A DNA stretch of 64,000 bases from Thalassotalea euphylliae. Lineage in GTDB: Bacteria; Pseudomonadota; Gammaproteobacteria; Enterobacterales; Alteromonadaceae. Below are positions 8,281-18,500 of this stretch, one piece after another. A program made the translations under genes and the position numbers. Each line of letters opens with the position of its first letter. The stretch's first letter is position 1. The notes beneath the pieces were generated by a model. It was not told the DNA's origin and made no database searches. It saw only the letters and a list, made by a program, of their open reading frames with translations. The stretch covers positions 310,001-374,000 of the forward strand of contig NZ_QUOT01000001.1 in NCBI RefSeq assembly GCF_003390375.1, in the 5' to 3' direction.

Positions 8281-9660
8281 CTATTTACTCGATTTGTTGT
8301 ATTTGTCTAATAATTTAAATACTTTCTTAGCGATTTGAGTATTGTCTTGATGACCAGCAAATTTTTCAGCGTACTTACCAAGTGCAATAACAGGTACATC
8401 TATTGCGGTATGACCGCCTGAAGTCCAACCGGTATTTGAACGTGTATCGAGTAATTTTTTAATTATTTTAGCAACAAGTCTAGATGTATTAGGCATACGT
8501 GCTTTACCTTGCTCTTCCTTAGATAATTGCTCGTAGGCAATTAATTTTTGCTCAGCGTCTACTTTCGCTTTTAAAAGCGCATCGTATTCTGCTTGGGTAA
8601 GTGCTAGGTTGAAGAGTTCATCTGCTTGTTGTTTAGAGAATGACTTTTCTAGCAATAACTTGGCAATGTGGCCAGGTGAATGTAATTGCTTTTTAAGCAC
8701 ATCTGGCTGCCATTTGTACTCACCTTGAGCCGCAAGCGTCAAACCACCAGTACTGTGATCTGCAGTTAGAATAACAGTGGTGTTAGGGTGTTTTGAAACA
8801 TAACCTTCCAAGTATTCAATTGTTTTAGCCAGATCATCCATTTCTGCCATGGCTGCACTAATATCATTACTATGACCCGCCCAATCTATTTGACTAGCTT
8901 CAACGAGTAAAAAGTAGCCTTTATCTTGATTTGCAAGCAAGTTAGTCGCCGCTTTTGTCATCGTCGATAAACGGTGACGGTCTGTATCGTCGAGCGCGTG
9001 CGGTAGACCAACATCTGCAAACAAACCTAATGCCGGTTGTTTATTGTGTAAGTCTGATAATTGTTGGTAGGTATCAATATATTGAACACCTTTTGACGTC
9101 AGCTCTTCAACTAATTGGCGATCGTCACGAATAAAGTACTGCCAACCGCCACCAAACAGGACATCAAATTTAATTTTTCCTTTGATGCGATCGTCAACGT
9201 AACTATCAGCAATTTCATTGTAATTTCGGCGATATTCATTATGTGCAAGATATGATGCGGGCGTTGCATGGTTAACTTGTGAAGTCACCACGGCACCAGT
9301 TTTCATGCCATAGTGCTTAGCACGCTCTAAAACACTTTCTACTGGCTGTTTGTTAACATCCATGCCAATGGCACCATTGTAGGTTTTAACACCTGCTGAA
9401 AGCGCAGTTGCGCCAGCGGCGGAGTCGGTAACGTAGCCTGAGACAGGAGCAGGGTAGGTTGACGACATACCCACTAAGTACTTATCGAAAATTGTCGATT
9501 CAACCGCTTTCGTGCTTGGATCGTCATTATAGTAGCGGTAACCTGTGGTGTAAGCTGGCCCCATGCCATCAGCTATCACCATGATAATATTGTGCGGTTG
9601 TTCTTTTGCTGCGGCACTACAAGCCGCTAAAACACATAGAGAGGAGAGTAATTTACGCAT
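8281..9660 (-). CDS. Exported alkaline phosphatase (PhoA superfamily)
   Basis: A 459-residue periplasmic or surface phosphomonoesterase. The catalytic set is present: VIADGMG metal site, the DSAAGATALSAG segment with the serine nucleophile, IDWAGHSND, LTADHSTGG and a C-terminal SGGHTAIDVPV histidine site. A signal peptide with a lipobox-like LAAC at the N-terminus suggests export and possibly lipidation. I chose the ATG at 9660, preceded by GAGA at good distance, over a TTG four codons upstream. It follows the EEP-family gene by about 12 bp in one operon with the TetR regulator. Its likely job is to strip phosphate from nucleotides released outside the cell so the nucleosides can be imported. 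The substrate is inferred from context. Confidence 0.88.
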   Translation of the reverse strand: MRKLLSSLCVLAACSAAAKEQPHNIIMVIADGMGPAYTTGYRYYNDDPSTKAVESTIFDKYLVGMSSTYPAPVSGYVTDSAAGATALSAGVKTYNGAIGMDVNKQPVESVLERAKHYGMKTGAVVTSQVNHATPASYLAHNEYRRNYNEIADSYVDDRIKGKIKFDVLFGGGWQYFIRDDRQLVEELTSKGVQYIDTYQQLSDLHNKQPALGLFADVGLPHALDDTDRHRLSTMTKAATNLLANQDKGYFLLVEASQIDWAGHSNDISAAMAEMDDLAKTIEYLEGYVSKHPNTTVILTADHSTGGLTLAAQGEYKWQPDVLKKQLHSPGHIAKLLLEKSFSKQQADELFNLALTQAEYDALLKAKVDAEQKLIAYEQLSKEEQGKARMPNTSRLVAKIIKKLLDTRSNTGWTSGGHTAIDVPVIALGKYAEKFAGHQDNTQIAKKVFKLLDKYNKSSK

Positions 9661-9672
9661 TTTGATTCTCAA

Positions 9673-10848
9673 TTATTTTAACGAAAGTTCGACCCAAACG
9701 AGGCGATGATCTGAAGAAGCCGCGCGACTATCAACTAAGCGATATAGTGGCGAGTCATTAGTTGGCCAGAAGATGCCGCTATCTGTTAGTTGCCAACCAA
9801 ACGTTGATGGCAATACATAGTCGGCGCGCATGCCCCAATGAGCAGTATGGTATTGTGCATTTGGGTTATCTGGCTTGCTTTGCTCACCACCTTGACTGCT
9901 TGGCGCCGGATCGTTAACGCTAGGATGGGCGAGTAAATTACCTATGCCATCTTTATTGGCATCGCCATCAGTTGTCGAGGCATTTAGATCACCCAAAATA
10001 ACAAATGGTGCGTCAAGGCTTAATGGGCCTTTTACTCCTTTGTCATCATAAATGTAGTTACCTTTAGGACCTGAGATGTAATCTTGCCAAAAGCGTATTT
10101 CATCGTGATTACGTTTGCCGTTTCTATCTTCAGGGCCATCAAATACTGGTGGTGTCGGGTGACTAGCTAGTACGTGCACAACTTTGCTGTCGACAATCAC
10201 AGGCACGTCCCAATGTGATTTGGATGACAGTCTTAGTTGTTGCCATACCTCATCAGCGTAGTAACCTTTGTCTGATTCTGGTTGCATTGGCTTTAATGCA
10301 TCTGGCATATCTTGCCATTTAAAATTTTGAAACGTTCGAATATTGGTGTGATCAATAGGGTACTTGGATAACAATGCCATACCAAAATGACCAGGGAAGT
10401 AACCAAAGCCATAAGTATCTTGTGGCGTTGTGATCTTACCATCACCATTGATATCAATAGGCGCTTTTACACCGGTATTAACACTACCTTGGTAATAGTA
10501 GGGGTAGCTAATAGCAGCTTGACCTTGCTGACTCTTAGCTAGGTAATCAGTCAAAAACTTTTGCAATGCAATGGCATTATTGTCGGTACGGTCAAATTCG
10601 TTCAACAATAAAATGTCAGGATTAACTCGCTGAATAATTTCGGCGATGTTTTTGATTTGCTGATGTTGGCTAGCCAAAGCTGCCATTAGTTCGCTTCCTT
10701 TTGGGGTTACTTGGCCGCGTTCACCTCTAGGGAGGTAATTAAGTGCTTCCATGCTAACGTTAAAGGTGGCAATTTTGATTGTATCAGCAGCCATAGCCGT
10801 CGCCATTGTTGATAGTATTAAGCCAGTACCGGCAAAGAGTTTTTTCAT
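9673..10848 (-). CDS. Exported endonuclease/exonuclease/phosphatase (EEP) family protein
   Basis: A 391-residue secreted metal-dependent phosphoesterase of the DNase I/exonuclease III fold. The N-terminus has a signal peptide ending near ATAMAA. EEP motifs follow in order: IATFNVS (metal Asn), LLLNEFDR (metal Glu), GMALLSKYPI, VILGDLNAS (Asp/Asn pair) and the C-terminal SSDHRLVWVEL catalytic His. Length is normal for exported members. It sits 10 bp after the TetR gene and 12 bp before the phosphatase gene, so all three are probably one transcript. Family chemistry includes DNA, RNA and other phosphodiesters. A role as extracellular nuclease feeding the phosphatase is inferred from context, not shown by the sequence. 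Confidence 0.82.
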   Translation of the reverse strand: MKKLFAGTGLILSTMATAMAADTIKIATFNVSMEALNYLPRGERGQVTPKGSELMAALASQHQQIKNIAEIIQRVNPDILLLNEFDRTDNNAIALQKFLTDYLAKSQQGQAAISYPYYYQGSVNTGVKAPIDINGDGKITTPQDTYGFGYFPGHFGMALLSKYPIDHTNIRTFQNFKWQDMPDALKPMQPESDKGYYADEVWQQLRLSSKSHWDVPVIVDSKVVHVLASHPTPPVFDGPEDRNGKRNHDEIRFWQDYISGPKGNYIYDDKGVKGPLSLDAPFVILGDLNASTTDGDANKDGIGNLLAHPSVNDPAPSSQGGEQSKPDNPNAQYHTAHWGMRADYVLPSTFGWQLTDSGIFWPTNDSPLYRLVDSRAASSDHRLVWVELSLK

Positions 10849-10858
10849 AGATAAGTTC

Positions 10859-11491
10859 TTATTTTAAGCCACAACCACGAAGTACAAAGTCGGTTAAAAA
10901 CGCAATAACTTGCTGTTCATCTTCTTCTTCGTAGTCAGCCTGATTCATCACGGTTAAGATTTGTGTTTCAAAATCTGCGTAGTGTTGAGTCGTTGACCAG
11001 ATGGCAAAAATTAAATGATACGGATTGATATCAGCCATTTGGCCACTATCAATCCAATGTTGAAATAACGCAGCTTTTTCTCGTACCCACTTTCTCAAAT
11101 AGGTTCTTGCAAAGTCTTTTAGATGCTGCGCACCTTGGATAATCTCCATGGCGTAAATTTTTGATGCGCCAGGGTGTTGAAATGACATTCTAACTTTAGA
11201 CGCAATAAATTTTTCAATCGCAGCAGCAGGTCCATCTTGTGGATCAATATCACCAATGCCTTCGTCCCACATATCTAATGTACGTTCCAATACGGCATGA
11301 TAAATATTGTCTTTATTTTTGAAGTAATAAAGGATGTTAGCTTTTGGCAGTCCAGCTCGATCGGCGATTGATTGCACCGTCGCACCTTTGAAACCTTGTA
11401 AAATAAATTCCTCTTGCGCAGCTTCGAGGATTTTAGCTTCACTTAAAGCGCGAATAGTTCCTTGTTTTGATTCTTTTTTTGCTACATTCAT
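10859..11491 (-). CDS. TetR-family regulator, RutR-like, probable repressor of the nucleoside locus
   Basis: A 210-residue one-component regulator. Residues about 15-65 form the TetR helix-turn-helix (AKILEAAQEEFILQGF, then ATVQSIADRAGLPKANILYYF). The rest resembles the RutR/YcdC ligand-binding domain, including a WVREKAALFQHWIDSGQM-type segment. E. coli RutR binds TTGACCAnnTGGTCAA and responds to uracil/thymine. Very similar palindromes recur in this locus, including one about 90 bp upstream of this gene at 11581-11596, so autoregulation is likely. It is the first gene of the operon with the EEP enzyme and alkaline phosphatase. The ligand is unknown; a pyrimidine base or nucleoside is a reasonable guess. 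Confidence 0.82.
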   Translation of the reverse strand: MNVAKKESKQGTIRALSEAKILEAAQEEFILQGFKGATVQSIADRAGLPKANILYYFKNKDNIYHAVLERTLDMWDEGIGDIDPQDGPAAAIEKFIASKVRMSFQHPGASKIYAMEIIQGAQHLKDFARTYLRKWVREKAALFQHWIDSGQMADINPYHLIFAIWSTTQHYADFETQILTVMNQADYEEEDEQQVIAFLTDFVLRGCGLK

Positions 11492-11580
11492 CCTTTACTA
11501 ACCAATATTTGACCAATTATTAAAATACGATTTGATTTAACTTCTTAAGTTTACAACAAAAATTCAGCCCAAAATAGAGT

Positions 11581-11596
11581 TTAACCAGATAGTCAA
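11581..11596. promoter_or_regulatory. Operator-like palindrome upstream of the tetR operon
   Basis: TTAACCAGATAGTCAA fits the RutR-type pattern TTGACCA-NN-TGGTCAA at 12 of the 14 fixed positions. It lies 90 bp upstream of the tetR start, suitable for autoregulation. Confidence 0.5.
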
Positions 11597-11874
11597 ATTA
11601 TACGAAGAATAATTTAAGTTGGTCTATGAGGCTATTTTAAACTTTTGTGAACTCTGTATGACCACCTACAAAATGTTCTATTTTGTAAAAATCTCGCAAA
11701 TCATACCGCAACATTTCGCTCGCATAGCTGAAATATTTTTGTTTATTTAAACAGCATAAAATTTCATTCAAAGTCACTAAAAATCAGGACTAACTGAGTA
11801 ATTTAAAGGGGTTAGCTGGCTTTATAGGGTGTTAACAAGTGGTTGCTGGTGCATCAATTAGTACAAAAAACAAC

Positions 11875-11890
11875 CTGACCAAATAGACAA
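11875..11890. promoter_or_regulatory. Operator overlapping the -35 of the first Oar-like receptor
   Basis: CTGACCAAATAGACAA is an imperfect palindrome of the locus motif. Its right half contains the presumed -35 hexamer TAGACA, so a bound repressor would block RNA polymerase. The same arrangement occurs before the second receptor. Confidence 0.6.
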
Positions 11891-11911
11891 ATTGTAATTA
11901 AATTGTAAAAT
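11884..11911 (+). promoter_or_regulatory. Predicted sigma70 promoter of the first Oar-like receptor
   Basis: TAGACA (11884-11889), a 16-bp spacer, and TAAAAT (11906-11911). The same hexamers, spacing and following sequence are found before the second receptor, which supports the call. Confidence 0.55.
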
Positions 11912-12004
11912 AAAGATGCTTTAATGATGCCAGTCATAAAAGTGTAACAAGTGTTTAGTCGTGAACTTCACATGAGCATTAAAAATAAAACCAAGGAAAA
12001 TATG

Positions 12005-15000
12005 ATGAAAAGTCATCGTCTCTCACAAATAGCTGGTGCGGTAGTTGTCGCGCTTGGCTTATCAACATCAGCAATGGCGGCTGATACAACATCTGCGGGT
12101 TTACGCGGTAATGTTGTGTCGCCAGCGGGTGAATTAGTTTCTGGCGCAGAAATTACTGTGTTTGATACTCGTACCGGTAGCGTTAAAACATTAGTTTCTA
12201 ACGAAACAGGTAGCTTCAACTTACGTGGCTTACCAGTAGGTGGTCCATACATCGTATCAGTGAAAAGTGGTGCGGGTGATAAAGTTATCGAAGATGTATA
12301 TCTTTCACTAGGTGATACATTAAACCTTAGTTTAAACCTACAGCAGTCTTTTGAAACGATTCAAGTGACTGGTGCCCGCATGCATCAAAGTGCCGGTGAA
12401 AAAGGTCCTTCGACAAACTTTGGCTTAGCTGACTTAGAAGCAGCGCCAGCTATCAACCGTGATATTAAAGACTTAGTTCGCATCGATCCTCGTATTTACA
12501 TTAACGAAAGTCGTGACGATGGTATTCAATGTGCGGGTGCAAGTTCACGTTTCAACAGCTTCACGGTTGACGGTATCCGTACTAACGATAACTTTGGTCT
12601 AGGTTCGGGCGGCTACCCAACAATTCGTATCCCGTTCTCTTACGATTCAATTTCACAAGTTAACGTAGAACTAGCGCCATTTGATGTTCAGTATGGTGGT
12701 TTCACAGCTTGTAACATAAATGCTGTTACTAAATCTGGTACCAATGAACTTGAAGGTGGTTTCTTCTACGATTACACCAGTGATTCATTGCGTGGCGACA
12801 GCCTTGAAGGCGAAGATATCGCAACCGGTGACTTTGATGAAAAACGTTATGGCTTTAATGTAGGCGGCGCGTTAATCAAAGACACATTGTTCTTCTTTAC
12901 TTCATATGAAAAATTAGAAGGCTCTGATTTGTTTGACCGCGGTACAGCGGATTCAAATGCTGCTGTTCCAGTAGCAGGTTTATCTCAAGCACAGTACGAA
13001 GAAATTTTAGATATTTCTCGCAATGTATACGGTTATGAGCCAGGTGATTTGATCACTAGCTTGCCAGTTGAAGATGAAAAAATCATGGCTAAGCTTGATT
13101 GGGTCATCAATGAGCAGCACCGCGCTTCAATTGTTTACAACTACAATGACGGTAATACCATTCGCGAATCAGATGGTGATTCAAACGAATTTGAATTCTC
13201 AAATCATTACTATGATCAATACGCAGAGTTTGAATCTTATGTGGCCTCGTTAAATTCAGATTGGACCGACAACTTCTCAACTGAGATTCGCATTGGTACG
13301 GCTGATTTTGAACAAAGTGTAACACCACTTGCAGGTACTGATTTTGGTGAAGTACAAATTCGCACTGAAAACAATGGTTCACGTGCCACTGTATACTTAG
13401 GTGCAGATGACTCTCGTCATGCAAACCGTTTAACCTACGATACAGATACTTTTAAAATTGCTGGTACTTATTTAGTAGGTGACCATGTTATTACTGGTGG
13501 TTACGAGCAAGAGCGTTTAGATGTATTTAACTTATTCGTACAGCACACTGAAGGTGAGTTCCGTTTCGATTCAATCGACGATTTCCGTAACGGTTTAGCT
13601 GCACGTGTTTATTACTATAATGCCACAGGCACAAACAACCCTGCTGATGCCGCTGCTGAATTTGGTTACGAGATTCATACCGCTTACATTCAAGATGAAT
13701 ACTTCTCATATGAGCATGACTTAACCGTTACCTTCGGTTTACGTTACGACTGGTACACAAGTGATGATTTCCCGGAAGAAAACCCACTAATTGAAGAGTT
13801 ATATGGTTTCTCTAACCGTCAAAACTTCGATGGTGAAGGTTTACTTCAGCCGCGTTTAGGTATCAACTGGCAACCACGTGAAGACCTAGAAGTACGTGGT
13901 GGTATTGGTCTTTACTCAGGTGGTAACCCGAACGTTTGGTTAGGTAACAACTACCAAAACAACGGTGTTGTACAAACACAAACGCAATTCCGTGGCGTTG
14001 AGCTATTTAACACGCCTCATACTGGCGATGGTCGACCAATTTGGAACGTGCCGCAAAATCAATTCGACGCGGTAGCTAATGGCGATGGTGATGCCGGTGG
14101 TATTAACATTTTAGACCCGGATTTCGAGATCCCGTCAGAGTGGAAATACGCGATTGGTGCAACCTTATACTTGCCAAACGACTACGTATTAATGGCTGAC
14201 TACTTATACACAGACGTTAAAGATGCTGCAATCATCAGCGATATCACGCGTGTAGACACAGGTGTTGACGCACCAGATGGTCGTCCAATTTACACTAGTT
14301 CAAACGATCGTAGCCAAGACTTTATGTTAACGAATGTGAAAGGTGACTCTGGTTACCGTAAGTCGTTCTCATTAGCACTTTCTAAAACTCACGATTGGGG
14401 ATTAGATTGGACGCTTGCTTACGCGTATACAGCGACCAAAGAAGTTAGCCCAATGACCAGTTCAGTAGCTTTTTCAAACTACTTGAACAATACATCGGAT
14501 CCAGAAAATCCGGGCTTAGGTACGTCTAACTACGAAATTCCTCATCGTTTCACATTAAAAGTGAACTATACGCATGAGTTCTTCGAAGGTTACGAGACTA
14601 AGTTCAGCGTATTTGCATCAGCTAACGAAGGTCGTCCATACAGCTACACCTTCGACGGTGGCTTCCAGTTCGGTGACTCTGTTGGTTTCATCGACCGTCA
14701 CTTACTATACATTCCAGACGGCGCAAACGATCCTAACGTAGTATTTGGTGATGACTTTGACCAAGACGCCTTCTTCGCATACTTAGATAGCGAAGGCTTG
14801 AGCAAGTTTGGTGGTCGAATCATGCCACGTAACTCGATCAACAGTGATTGGTGGACTAAGTTTGATATCAAGATCTCTCAAGAGCTACCAGGCTTAATGG
14901 ATGGTCATAAAGCAAGTGCTTTCATCGTAGTTGAAAACTTCGGTAACCTATTAAATGACGATTGGGGTGTGTTGTACGAAACTAGCTTCCCACGCGCTCA

Positions 15001-15133
15001 AGAAATGGTTGCTGCATCAATCAACGACAATGGTCAGTACGTATTTGAAGAGTTTATTCAGCCACAAGGTCAAACACGTGTTGCTGATGCATCTCTTTGG
15101 GAAGTCCGTGTAGGTGTTAAGTACGATTTCTAA
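12005..15133 (+). CDS. Oar-like TonB-dependent outer-membrane receptor 1
   Basis: A 1042-residue outer-membrane receptor. In order: a signal peptide ending AMA-AD (about residue 25), a carboxypeptidase-regulatory-like beta domain (about 27-110), a TonB-box-like ETIQVTG near 117, a plug domain with TVDGIRTNDNFG, and a large beta-barrel ending in VGVKYDF with a terminal Phe. This is the architecture of Oar-type receptors. The start was set by comparison with the paralogue: AAGGA sits 7 nt before this ATG in both genes. Flanking genes point to uptake of nucleosides, nucleotides or nucleic-acid fragments, but the ligand is not visible in sequence. Oar of Myxococcus has also been linked to protein secretion. 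Regulated by the operator over its -35. Confidence 0.88.
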   Translation: MKSHRLSQIAGAVVVALGLSTSAMAADTTSAGLRGNVVSPAGELVSGAEITVFDTRTGSVKTLVSNETGSFNLRGLPVGGPYIVSVKSGAGDKVIEDVYLSLGDTLNLSLNLQQSFETIQVTGARMHQSAGEKGPSTNFGLADLEAAPAINRDIKDLVRIDPRIYINESRDDGIQCAGASSRFNSFTVDGIRTNDNFGLGSGGYPTIRIPFSYDSISQVNVELAPFDVQYGGFTACNINAVTKSGTNELEGGFFYDYTSDSLRGDSLEGEDIATGDFDEKRYGFNVGGALIKDTLFFFTSYEKLEGSDLFDRGTADSNAAVPVAGLSQAQYEEILDISRNVYGYEPGDLITSLPVEDEKIMAKLDWVINEQHRASIVYNYNDGNTIRESDGDSNEFEFSNHYYDQYAEFESYVASLNSDWTDNFSTEIRIGTADFEQSVTPLAGTDFGEVQIRTENNGSRATVYLGADDSRHANRLTYDTDTFKIAGTYLVGDHVITGGYEQERLDVFNLFVQHTEGEFRFDSIDDFRNGLAARVYYYNATGTNNPADAAAEFGYEIHTAYIQDEYFSYEHDLTVTFGLRYDWYTSDDFPEENPLIEELYGFSNRQNFDGEGLLQPRLGINWQPREDLEVRGGIGLYSGGNPNVWLGNNYQNNGVVQTQTQFRGVELFNTPHTGDGRPIWNVPQNQFDAVANGDGDAGGINILDPDFEIPSEWKYAIGATLYLPNDYVLMADYLYTDVKDAAIISDITRVDTGVDAPDGRPIYTSSNDRSQDFMLTNVKGDSGYRKSFSLALSKTHDWGLDWTLAYAYTATKEVSPMTSSVAFSNYLNNTSDPENPGLGTSNYEIPHRFTLKVNYTHEFFEGYETKFSVFASANEGRPYSYTFDGGFQFGDSVGFIDRHLLYIPDGANDPNVVFGDDFDQDAFFAYLDSEGLSKFGGRIMPRNSINSDWWTKFDIKISQELPGLMDGHKASAFIVVENFGNLLNDDWGVLYETSFPRAQEMVAASINDNGQYVFEEFIQPQGQTRVADASLWEVRVGVKYDF

Positions 15134-15155
15134 TCGACTTCTAATATAAATTAAC

Positions 15156-15184
15156 AAACCGCACGTCATGTGCGGTTTTTTTTT
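15156..15184 (+). terminator. Terminator after Oar-like receptor 1
   Basis: AAACCGCAC pairs with GTGCGGTTT around a 5-nt loop, followed by a run of T. It lies about 22 bp after the stop codon. Confidence 0.85.
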
Positions 15185-15239
15185 GACCACATAAATCTAC
15201 TGAAAAGTCTCCTAGTTTATTAATGTGTTCAATTAATAA

Positions 15240-15255
15240 ACTACCATATGGTCAG
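15240..15255. promoter_or_regulatory. Upstream operator-like palindrome of Oar-like receptor 2
   Basis: ACTACCATATGGTCAG has one perfect half (TGGTCAG) and a close second half of the locus motif. It lies about 150 bp upstream of the promoter-overlapping copy, which would allow looping or cooperative binding. Confidence 0.5.
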
Positions 15256-15271
15256 TATGGTTGAAATTAAT

Positions 15272-15287
15272 TTGTCTAAATATACAC
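15272..15287. promoter_or_regulatory. Weak operator-like site of Oar-like receptor 2
   Basis: TTGTCTAAATATACAC resembles the promoter-proximal copy at 15406 (TTGTCCAAATAGACAA), mainly in its left half. It is low-scoring on its own and is listed because it lies between two better sites. Confidence 0.3.
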
Positions 15288-15405
15288 CCAAAAGCGTTCA
15301 AAATAACAGCATACTGTATTTATGTTATTGAAATAAAACGTTATGTGTGTTTTTTGTTTAGTTGGGCTGTTCTTGATTAATTGTAATTATCTGTCTAAAA
15401 AATAC

Positions 15406-15421
15406 TTGTCCAAATAGACAA
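15406..15421. promoter_or_regulatory. Operator overlapping the -35 of Oar-like receptor 2
   Basis: TTGTCCAAATAGACAA has arms TTGTCCA and TAGACAA, which pair at 6 of 7 positions. It covers the presumed -35 TAGACA exactly as in receptor 1. Confidence 0.6.
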
Positions 15422-15442
15422 AATGTAATTAATTTGTAAAAT
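15415..15442 (+). promoter_or_regulatory. Predicted sigma70 promoter of Oar-like receptor 2
   Basis: TAGACA (15415-15420), a 16-bp spacer and TAAAAT (15437-15442), identical in hexamers and spacing to the receptor 1 promoter. Confidence 0.55.
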
Positions 15443-15531
15443 ACACATGCTTTCATGATGCCAGTCATAAAAAGCATAACAAGTGTTTAGTTTGTATTTC
15501 ACGAACACCATATAAAACCAAGGAAAAATTG

Positions 15532-18500
15532 ATGAAAAGTCATCGTCTCTCAAAAATAGCTGGTGCGGTAGTTGTCGCACTTGGTATGACAACTTCAGCT
15601 ATGGCTGCGGATACTGCGTCGAGTATTCGCGGTACTATTTACGGTCCTAGCGGTAACGTAGCACCAAATACAACTATTGTTGTAATCCACGAGCCGACAG
15701 GCACACGTAAAACGGTAACAACGAATGACAGCGGTAGTTTCTTAGCGAAAGGTCTGCGCGTTGGCGGTCCATATAAAGTTATTATCGACTCTGATGAATA
15801 CCGCGATGCGGAAGTTAAGAATGTTTATCTATCGTTAGGCGAAACGCAACGTGTAGATCGCCAACTAGAAAGTGACAATGTTGAAACTATCGTTGTTACT
15901 GGTAGCCGTGCATTATTTAACTCGAATGCAAGCGACAGTTACTTCAACTCTGAAGATATCACTTCAACACCAAGCTTGAATCGCGATCTTAAAGACGTGG
16001 TTCGTAACAATCCACTAGTTGTTATTAAGCCGGGTAGCGAAAGCCAAATGACTATTGCTGGTGCTAACCCGCGAACTAACTCAATCAGTATCGATGGTAT
16101 TCCGTTAAACGATGACTTTGGTCTAAACAACAACGGTTACCCAACACAACGTAACCCATTCCCATTAGATGCACTTGATCAAGTAACAGTAAGTGTTGCG
16201 CCAACACATGCAAAATCAAGTGGTTTCACTGGTGGTGCGGTTGATGCGGTATTTAAGTCAGGTACGAACGAATTTCACGGCAACATGTTCTTCGAAAGAA
16301 CAAGTGATGCTTTAGCGGGTACACCAAAAAATGATGGTGTTGACGTTCCAATTGAGTTTGAAGAAGAGAACTATGGCTTCACGTTAGGTGGCCCAATTTT
16401 AGAAGACAAATTATTCTTCTTTGCTGCCTACGAAAAATATGACTCACCACAAGTATTAGAGTACGGCCCAGCTGGTTCTAGTAAAGGTGCTAACAAAACA
16501 ACTGCAACCGTTGGTGATGTAGCAGCAGTGCAAGAAATTGCTAGCCGAGTATACGGTGTTTCTGAGATTGGCTCTGCTGAAAGTCAACCACAACTAGAAG
16601 ATGAAAAATACATCATCAAGCTAGACTGGAACATTAACGATGATCACCGTGCTAACTTCGTTTACATGTTCAACGAAGGTAACGACACGCGTAACACAAC
16701 GACCAGCGAGCGTGAGCTACGTTTAGACTCTCACTGGTACAACAATACACAAGAGCTAAAGAACTACAGTGCTAAGCTTTATTCTGATTGGACGGCAGAT
16801 TTCTCATCTGAGATCAGTATCACTCAAAAATCAGTAGAAACAGGCCAAGTTTCACTTCGCAGCGAGCTAGGCTTAGGTGATATCACTATCAACAATATCG
16901 ATACTGATAATGATGGTGAAACCGGTTCAATCGCTTTCGGTTCTGACCAATTCCGTCACTCAAACTCGTTAAGCAACGACCTAACGATTTTAAAGTTTGA
17001 TGGTACGTATTTATACGAAGATCACGCAATCGATTTTGGTATCGACTACAAGATCTTAGAAGTTGAAAACCAATTCTTACCAAACTCTCGTGGTACAACG
17101 ACATTTGATTCACTATCTGATTTCGAAAATCGTTTAGTGTCAGAGTACACGTACGAAAACGGTTTAGGTAATGACCCTCTAGCTGTTGCAGCTAACTTCG
17201 AGCGTAAAGATTTAGCGCTATACGTGAACGACACTTGGGACATTACTGACGAGTTGACGTTATCTTTCGGTCTTCGTTATGAGCGCTTTAGCTCAGATGA
17301 CAAACCTACCTTTAACCAAGGTTTACTTGACCGTACAGGATTCGACAATACTTTCAACCTAGACGGTGTTGACATTGTATTACCTCGTTTCGGTTTCACT
17401 TACCTATACAACGATGATGTTACTTTCCGTGGTAGCGTTGGTCGTTTCGCAGGTGGTAACCCGAATGTTTGGATTTCAAATTCATATTCTAATGATGGTG
17501 TAAGTGCACAGCGCTTTGGTCAACGTGACTTTGAAGCGCCAGCAAACATCTTAACGACACCAACACCTGATGCGATCGCAGCTATTGATAGCGGTACTCG
17601 TGGTAGTGTGACTAACTTTATCGATCCTAACTTCGATATCCCGTCTCAGTGGACTTACATGCTTAACTCAGACGTGACGTTAAACATTCCTTACTTAGGT
17701 GATGGTTTCGCTTGGACAACAACAGCAATCTACACTGAGAAAGAAAACTCTGCAGAGTGGATCAACGCTGCATTGCTTCAAGAAGGTGACGTAGTTGGTT
17801 CAACGTTAAGTGGTGCACTTCCATTCTATGACACGCGTGAACTAGAAATTATGCTAACCAATGCGGATCGCGATGGCCGCTCAGTTATCTTAAGCACAGG
17901 TATTGCGAAAGAGTGGGATAACGGTTTTAGCTTCGATATGTCTTACACAAACCAAGACATTACAGAAGGTAACCCAGGTGGTTCTTCTACTGCACGCAGT
18001 AACTACCGTTTCGGTCACTTCTTAGATCACCAAGAAACGCAAATTGGTACTTCACCATACGAAACAGAGCATCGTTTTGTGCTTAACTTAGGCTTCAAAA
18101 CTGAGTTCTTCGAAGGTTATGCAACACGCTTTAACTTATTCTTCGAGCGTCACTCAGGCTCTGCGTACAGCCATTTAGTTGACCTAACTAACCTACAAGG
18201 CGGTCGCTTCTTCAACCAAGACTTGATCCAACCTTCTGGTTTCTTCACAACGTTTGGCGGTAACTACTTAGCATACGTACCAACGGCTAACGATCCTAAC
18301 GTAAGATACGAAGGTGTTACTGAGCAAGAAGTGCTAGCTCACTTCGATAGCTTAGGTCTTTCTGGTTTTGCTGGTAGCCACGTAGATCGCGGTCAAGCGC
18401 AATCTCCATGGGTAACTAACTTAGACCTATATGTATCTCAAGAATTACCTGGCTTAATGGTTGGTCATAAAGGTGAAGTTTACTTTGTAGTAAATAACTT

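Larger units (their letters stand above)
11492..12004. other. Divergent regulatory region between the TetR operon and the first Oar-like receptor
   Basis: This 513-bp non-coding stretch carries two operator-like palindromes (11581-11596 and 11875-11890), two half-sites (TTGACCA at 11509-11515, ATGACCA at 11658-11664) and a sigma70-type promoter for the receptor. The untranslated leader of the receptor mRNA is about 85-90 nt. No coding sequence is seen. Confidence 0.6.
15134..15531. other. Regulatory region between the two Oar-like receptors
   Basis: This 398-bp stretch carries the terminator of receptor 1, three operator-like palindromes (15240-15255, 15272-15287, 15406-15421), a half-site TTGACCA at 15183-15189 and the promoter and leader of receptor 2. 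From about 15406 onward it is closely similar to the region upstream of receptor 1. Confidence 0.65.

Noticed and set aside
10859..11491. Calling the regulator RutR of the pyrimidine-degradation rut operon
   Set aside because: No rutA-G genes are in the window and the neighbours are nucleoside genes, so only RutR-like is supported.
11951..12004. Earlier start of Oar-like receptor 1
   Set aside because: The extra residues put polar sequence before the signal peptide, and the paralogue shows the same ribosome site 7 nt before the later ATG.
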